Assembly: GCA_010279815.1 (NCBI GenBank)
Contig: QEOQ01000165.1
Span: 611,996-675,995 of the forward strand
Direction of reading: 5' to 3'
From: Brachionus plicatilis
Taxonomy: Eukaryota > Rotifera > Eurotatoria > Ploima > Brachionidae
Length of the DNA: 64,000 nt
The translations under genes were made by a program, and so were the position numbers. This document shows, in pieces, positions 59,990-64,000 of this stretch (its first letter is position 1; each line of letters begins with the position of its first letter). Below the pieces are notes generated by a model that did not search any database, was not told where the DNA came from, and saw only the letters and a list, made by a program, of their open reading frames with translations.

Positions 59990-60910
59990 AATTATGTAAA
60001 TAGTATAAGAAAATGAAATATGCACTTAAGTGAAAACTTACTTACTATTTAAGCGAAAGCTTCTCATTCTTAAAATAACTTATTAATATTATTAAATTTT
60101 TTATTAAAAAAAGTTCAAAAATGAAAATTTGAAAAAAGGATTTTATAAAATATTATTCCTGAATATTTATAAATTTTAAGTTGGGTAAAAAACATCTTTA
60201 AGGTATAACCAGTAATTCCCATCTGGTTCTCGGAAATTTTAAAGAACAGTTTTCCAGTTTTCGGTTCAAGTTTATAGATTTATTTTCTTGTTTTTTACCT
60301 ATTTATTAAAGTTTCAATTTAAAGCATAAAAAATTTAAAATTTAAGAAAAAATTCAAGCAAATAAATTTTTGGATAAAATTAAAGGGTTTTTTTATAGAT
60401 AGTCGTCACTTTTCAGAATAAATACTAAATTAATGAGAATTATTTTTATTTTTAATATTTTTGTTAGTAATTAATCTAATTTATGCCTATTTAATTAGAA
60501 CATTACTTTATAAAAAAAGATATCACAAAAACTAGGATTTTAATTTTTAAAATAAAAAATAGAACCTATTTTTATAATAATACACTATAGATGAAGTTTT
60601 GATTTTGTAATAACAGCATCTTTAAAGATTCTGAAATAATTTATTTTTAATTAAAATCAAACCCATTGATGGTAAGTAGATAATTTCAAAAATTAAGAAA
60701 TTTAATTTAATTTTAAATTATGTAATATTTAAAAAAAAAAAGCGACGACTCACTCTCTTTAAAATAAATGATTATAATTTTTAAAATTAATTGATAATTA
60801 TTTACTAGAATTTTTGTACGGTAAATACATACCAAAAAATTATTTTTGAATATTTATTTAGTTTCGCTAAATAATGAGCGTTAATAAAAAGAAAATTGAA
60901 AAAAAATTAT
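59990..60910. other. AT-rich intergenic stretch
   Basis: No gene or repeat recognised between secreted gene 2 and the PEX10 3' end. Confidence 0.45.
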
Positions 60911-60922
60911 TAAAATTATTTA

Positions 60923-61771
60923 TTAATAGTTGTTTAAGCAAATAAGTTTATTATGATCGATCATGAGCCGACAACTTGGACAGGTAATTTGGGAGGAATT
61001 TTTATATAGAGACAAAACGTGACGCTGGATACAATACCAACAAAAAACATGACCACACTGCGTCACAGTCGGAACACTAACATCATCTAAACAAATTGAA
61101 CATTTGAATTTACATGATTGACTGGCTAGAGTAAGAATTGGTTCTGAATTTGAAGGATTTGAGTTCGATTTTAGCATTAAAAAATTCTTTCCTAAATGAA
61201 CTAAATTAGCTAATAAATCCAAAATTTTGACAACTCCGATTAGTCGAATCGAGTGTCGATTACGATCTGATGAACTCTTTGGGTCCAAGCTTCCATATTT
61301 AGTGGATGTGATCCGATTCTCAATTGAATTGAAAGATTGTTCGGAATCAAAATAAAATATAATGCTATTTAAACGTTTAATAATTAAGTATAAAAGTCTG
61401 ATTATGTAAATGATAAGAAAATATTTAATTTTTTTCTTGAATAAAAAATATGGTACGAGAAGTTTGAAAGAAACTATGGTCAAGCGAGCTGTGAAATTTT
61501 GTAATTTTTTTATGTTGTAATTGTAGAAAATAAGATTGTAGCATTCCTCGCCAAGAGTTTGTCGATTGAATAAAGTTGTCAGCACATAGTACAGACCATC
61601 GGACAAAAGTCGCACATGGTCACTATTGAATTTATTTAGAATTGATTTTAAACGATTGTATTGAAGAAAACGATAGTATTTGTCTTTTGACACGCTTCGA
61701 ATTATATCAAATTTATTTGGATTTTGGTTCATTCTGATTTGGCTTTGGCAATTTGATGAATATTTTGGCAA
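60923..61771 (-). CDS. PEX10: Peroxisome biogenesis factor 10 (RING E3 ligase)
   Basis: The single frame has 282 codons. The N-terminal Pex2/Pex12-type domain has LLSDGLYYVLTTLFNRQTLG EE (~56-77), membrane-like segments (TIVSFKLLVPYFLF, YFLIIYIIRLLYLII) and a further helix RLIGVVKILDLL at ~177. The C-terminal C3HC4 RING reads CSICLDDVSVPTVTQCGHVF, CWYCIQRHV, then CPSCRLMIDHNKLICLNNY. All eight metal ligands are present. PEX10 forms the PEX2-PEX10-PEX12 ubiquitin-ligase complex in the peroxisomal membrane that recycles the PEX5 receptor. Usual length is ~320-340 aa, so the N-terminus is slightly short. The stop is embedded in TATTAATAAATAA, giving an almost absent 3' UTR. Confidence 0.9.
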   Translation of the reverse strand: MPKYSSNCQSQIRMNQNPNKFDIIRSVSKDKYYRFLQYNRLKSILNKFNSDHVRLLSDGLYYVLTTLFNRQTLGEECYNLIFYNYNIKKLQNFTARLTIVSFKLLVPYFLFKKKIKYFLIIYIIRLLYLIIKRLNSIIFYFDSEQSFNSIENRITSTKYGSLDPKSSSDRNRHSIRLIGVVKILDLLANLVHLGKNFLMLKSNSNPSNSEPILTLASQSCKFKCSICLDDVSVPTVTQCGHVFCWYCIQRHVLSLYKNSSQITCPSCRLMIDHNKLICLNNY

Positions 61772-61799
61772 GAGAAGTTAAGTTTACATTCAAACGAAT

Positions 61800-62560
61800 T
61801 AAGTCGATTATAACTCTAATAAAAAAATAAAATTATTTTTAGAACAGTCTTCATTTTTGTCTTTTTAATTTTATTTTAATTTTTTAATTTTTAGAATTAT
61901 GGAAAATAGGTGAAATAGTTAGAAGGATAGAAATATAACTGTCACATGTAAATATTTGGAAAAAAATTTAGCAATTTTAAGAATTTAAAAAAAATCTACT
62001 TATTATATTTGAGTGATGTTATAGACAAAAGAATGTTAAAAATCTAATTTTCTGAATATTTTCTGTGTAATTTGTAAAATAAATTCGCTTTGCTTTTGGC
62101 CATTACTTGGGTCTTCAAGTCGAAGTCAATTCAAAACTTTGACTTATAACTTTTAATTAAATGAAGAAAAGATGCTTTAAAATTGAAAAATTTTTAAAAG
62201 TAAAAATAATTTAATTTAAATTAAAGTTAATTGATATCAAAAAATCTTTGGTTTGCCGCAATATTATTTGCGAGGAACGAGCGTAGTTAAGCAGATGTGT
62301 AGGCGAATAAAAATCCAATACTGGACTATGTTTAAAAAAATTCTTGACGTATAACGTCAATAGACTATACACATTAATTGATAAATTACATGTTATTTTT
62401 TTCTTTTTCGAAACTAATAAATTAAAATAAACATGCAAATAAAACATAACATTAAAGCTGAAAGTTAACGCCTCGTTACTCGCAATTAAAAAGCCGTGCT
62501 TCCCTATCTTAAATATCAAGATATTTTAATCTAAAAATAATTTAAAGCCTTGAATTACAG
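61800..62560. other. AT-rich stretch with an unassigned open frame
   Basis: A minus-strand frame (62519-62211) contains KNFFKHSPVLDFYSPTHLLN and YARSSQIILRQTKDF. Its composition is somewhat protein-like and could be the C-terminus of the LINE remnant just upstream (62.6-63.3 kb), but no family match is clear. Confidence 0.25.
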
Positions 62561-63350
62561 CGCTCTTTTAATTCATCTACGATTGGACTAAATGAGAATT
62601 TTGAGTCTAATGTGATTCCAAGAATTTGACTTTTTCCTTATTATTTAAATTGTATCCATTAATTTTTAGTTTAAGATTGATTTTTACTTTTGTTTTTTTC
62701 TCAAAGATCATGTAACATGACTTTTCAATAGAAATTATCATTTTCCATTTGAAAAACCATCTTTGAACTTCTTTTAGGTACTTATTAATCATGTTTTCAA
62801 GATTTCCTATAAAAATAAAAAAAGTAGCCAAATCAATTGTTTTGTTTCTTTTTGGTATGTCATTTATAAAAAGGCTAAAAAGAAGTGGACTAATTACTGA
62901 TCCTTGTGGAATTCCTGATTTAATAGGGTATTGATCACTTAGATGACCATTTACATTAACTCTAAAAGATCTAAATACAGAAACGATCTTATCAAATAAA
63001 TAAGACAATGAGGTAGATTAATTCTAATTAGCTAGTAAATTAGTCTATATTGCAAAACTTAATGAAAAGCTTTAGAAATGTCAGCTTATATACAAAATAC
63101 TTTTTTCTCTCTATTAAAAGACTCTACAACATTTTGAATAAGAAAAAAAAGATTATCTGCAGTGTGTCTATGTTTTGCTAAATTCTGATTGCTCATGTAT
63201 AAGTAATATATTGTTCTCAAGAAAATTGTATATTCTGGTGTAAATAATACGTTCAAATAACTTTCCGAGACAACTTGTCATACCAATTGAACGATAGTTA
63301 TTTGGGTTTTGAGTATGAGAAGATTTCTTAAGAATCATGGATCATGGTTA
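62550..63350 (-). pseudogene. jockey-like LINE RT remnant
   Basis: From 63345 the minus strand reads ILKKSSHTQNPNNYRSIGMT, SCLGKLFERIIYTRIYNFLE, then with a frame change NLFFLIQNVVESFNREK and DISKAFH. The open part 63008-62607 gives IPQGSVISPLLFSLFINDIP, but the catalytic FADD is lost (TIDLATFFIF). IEKSCYMIFEKKTKVKI and VKFL follow, then a DSKFSF tail. It is related to the LINEs at 37.5 and 51 kb. Dead copy. Confidence 0.75.
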
Positions 63351-63699
63351 ATATGTTGAATCATTTAATTGTAATTAGCCTAAATGCACTTTAGTATGAT
63401 TATGCTCTAGTGGATTTCAAGTAATTTTCTATAATCAAGCGAAAATCCGAGAGAAAAAAGCAAATAGGCTCTTTGAGTAAGGTTCGAAATCAGAAAAAAG
63501 CCTAAAATTAACTTATTTTATATTTCGAAATTAACTCTACAATTTTTTTAATTTTTAATTTTTTTTATGAGAGTAAAGACAATTTTTTTGATAGAGTAAT
63601 AATTAAATTTAGGCTTTTTAATTTATAAATTATTGGGCTGTATAAATTTGGACTTTTAAATATTTTTTGTTTAATGGTATATTTTTTTGGGTCTACCAA

Positions 63700-63840
63700 G
63701 TCCCCACCAACAAAAAACTGTCACCCACAAATCAAAGACTTTTCCCCACAATGAAAATACTTTCAGCACAAAAATAACTTGACTAAGACAAAAACTACTC
63801 TGCACAAATAAAAAAACTTCTAAGCACAAATTTTTCATAC
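63700..63840. repeat. Degenerate 21-bp tandem repeat
   Basis: About six units of 21-22 bp run on the plus strand, e.g. CCACAAATCAAAGACTTTTC, CCACAATGAAAATACTTTCA, GCACAAAAATAACTTGACTA. A CACAA start and a following ACTTT/ACT block recur. Units diverge substantially. Confidence 0.5.
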
Positions 63841-63875
63841 AGTAGTGATTTGATTTACCGTATTCCCTTGTTCGA

Positions 63876-64000
63876 TAATGCAGCGCCACAACCTAGAACA
63901 CATCATTGACGCAGGCGCTATACTAAATCTCGCCCATGTTAAATTCAACTTAACTTGTGTTGCATGCGCCAAAACCGTATTTCGGGTTGTGGCGATGCAC
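63876..64000. repeat. GC-richer right edge with inverted repeat
   Basis: TGCAGCGCCACAACC at ~63878 is complementary to GGGTTGTGGCGATGCA at ~63982-63997. Either a MITE/hairpin of ~120 bp or the start of a longer element beyond the window. Confidence 0.35.

Noticed and set aside
62211..62519. Independent gene of 102 codons
   Set aside because: No start context, no family and adjacency to a decayed LINE make an element tail or chance frame more likely.

Overview
This is a eukaryotic, animal-type window: coding regions are split by spliceosomal introns whose phases can be checked. The DNA is very AT-rich, and the host genes have clear metazoan orthologues (HEATR5, Lines, MRM3, PEX10). About half of what can be recognised is transposable-element debris: Ty3/gypsy, jockey/CR1-like LINEs, pogo/Tigger, mariner, MULE and hAT-type MITEs. 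A small-genome aquatic invertebrate such as a monogonont rotifer would fit, but that placement is inference and nothing in the sequence proves it.

Layout. 1-8.2 kb: a degraded minus-strand Ty3/gypsy element (gag, protease, RT, RNase H, integrase) with LTR-like repeats at about 0.4 and 8.0 kb. It is interrupted by a solo LTR with a 5-bp target duplication (6034-6340) and by a plus-strand gypsy LTR+gag piece (2497-4200). 8.2-8.8 kb: a fragment resembling two tandem divergent homeodomains. 8.8-18.2 kb: AT-rich DNA, a plus-strand gypsy relic (12.7-14.3 kb), a pogo-type MITE (15757-16210), and the 3' end of another gypsy element with an envelope-like ORF and LTR (16.8-18.1 kb).

18.7-35.5 kb: one large minus-strand gene, the HEATR5 orthologue, in four exons with consistent phases. 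Its first exon is 3.7 kb and strikingly GC-rich. Intron 1 carries an intronless plus-strand Lines (LINS1) gene and several nested transposons. Intron 2 is almost entirely one terminal-inverted-repeat element.

35.6-53.3 kb: transposon territory. It holds fold-back repeats, a 1.1-kb element with an 8-bp target duplication, SWIM and FLYWCH/MULE remnants, a LINE with both ORFs open (ORF1 and ORF2 overlap at TAATG), a 1.3-kb near-perfect palindrome, a second LINE with an intact RT domain, and a 117-bp hAT-type MITE.

53.9-61.8 kb: a compact host-gene cluster. Two paralogous secreted Q/E/G-rich proteins (+) flank the two-exon MRM3-like rRNA methyltransferase (-), followed by PEX10 (-). 62-64 kb: another decayed LINE and a 21-bp degenerate tandem repeat.

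HEATR5 acts in AP-1/clathrin trafficking, MRM3 in mitochondrial rRNA modification and PEX10 in peroxisome import, so they show no common pathway. The two secreted paralogues are the most likely undescribed host gene family.
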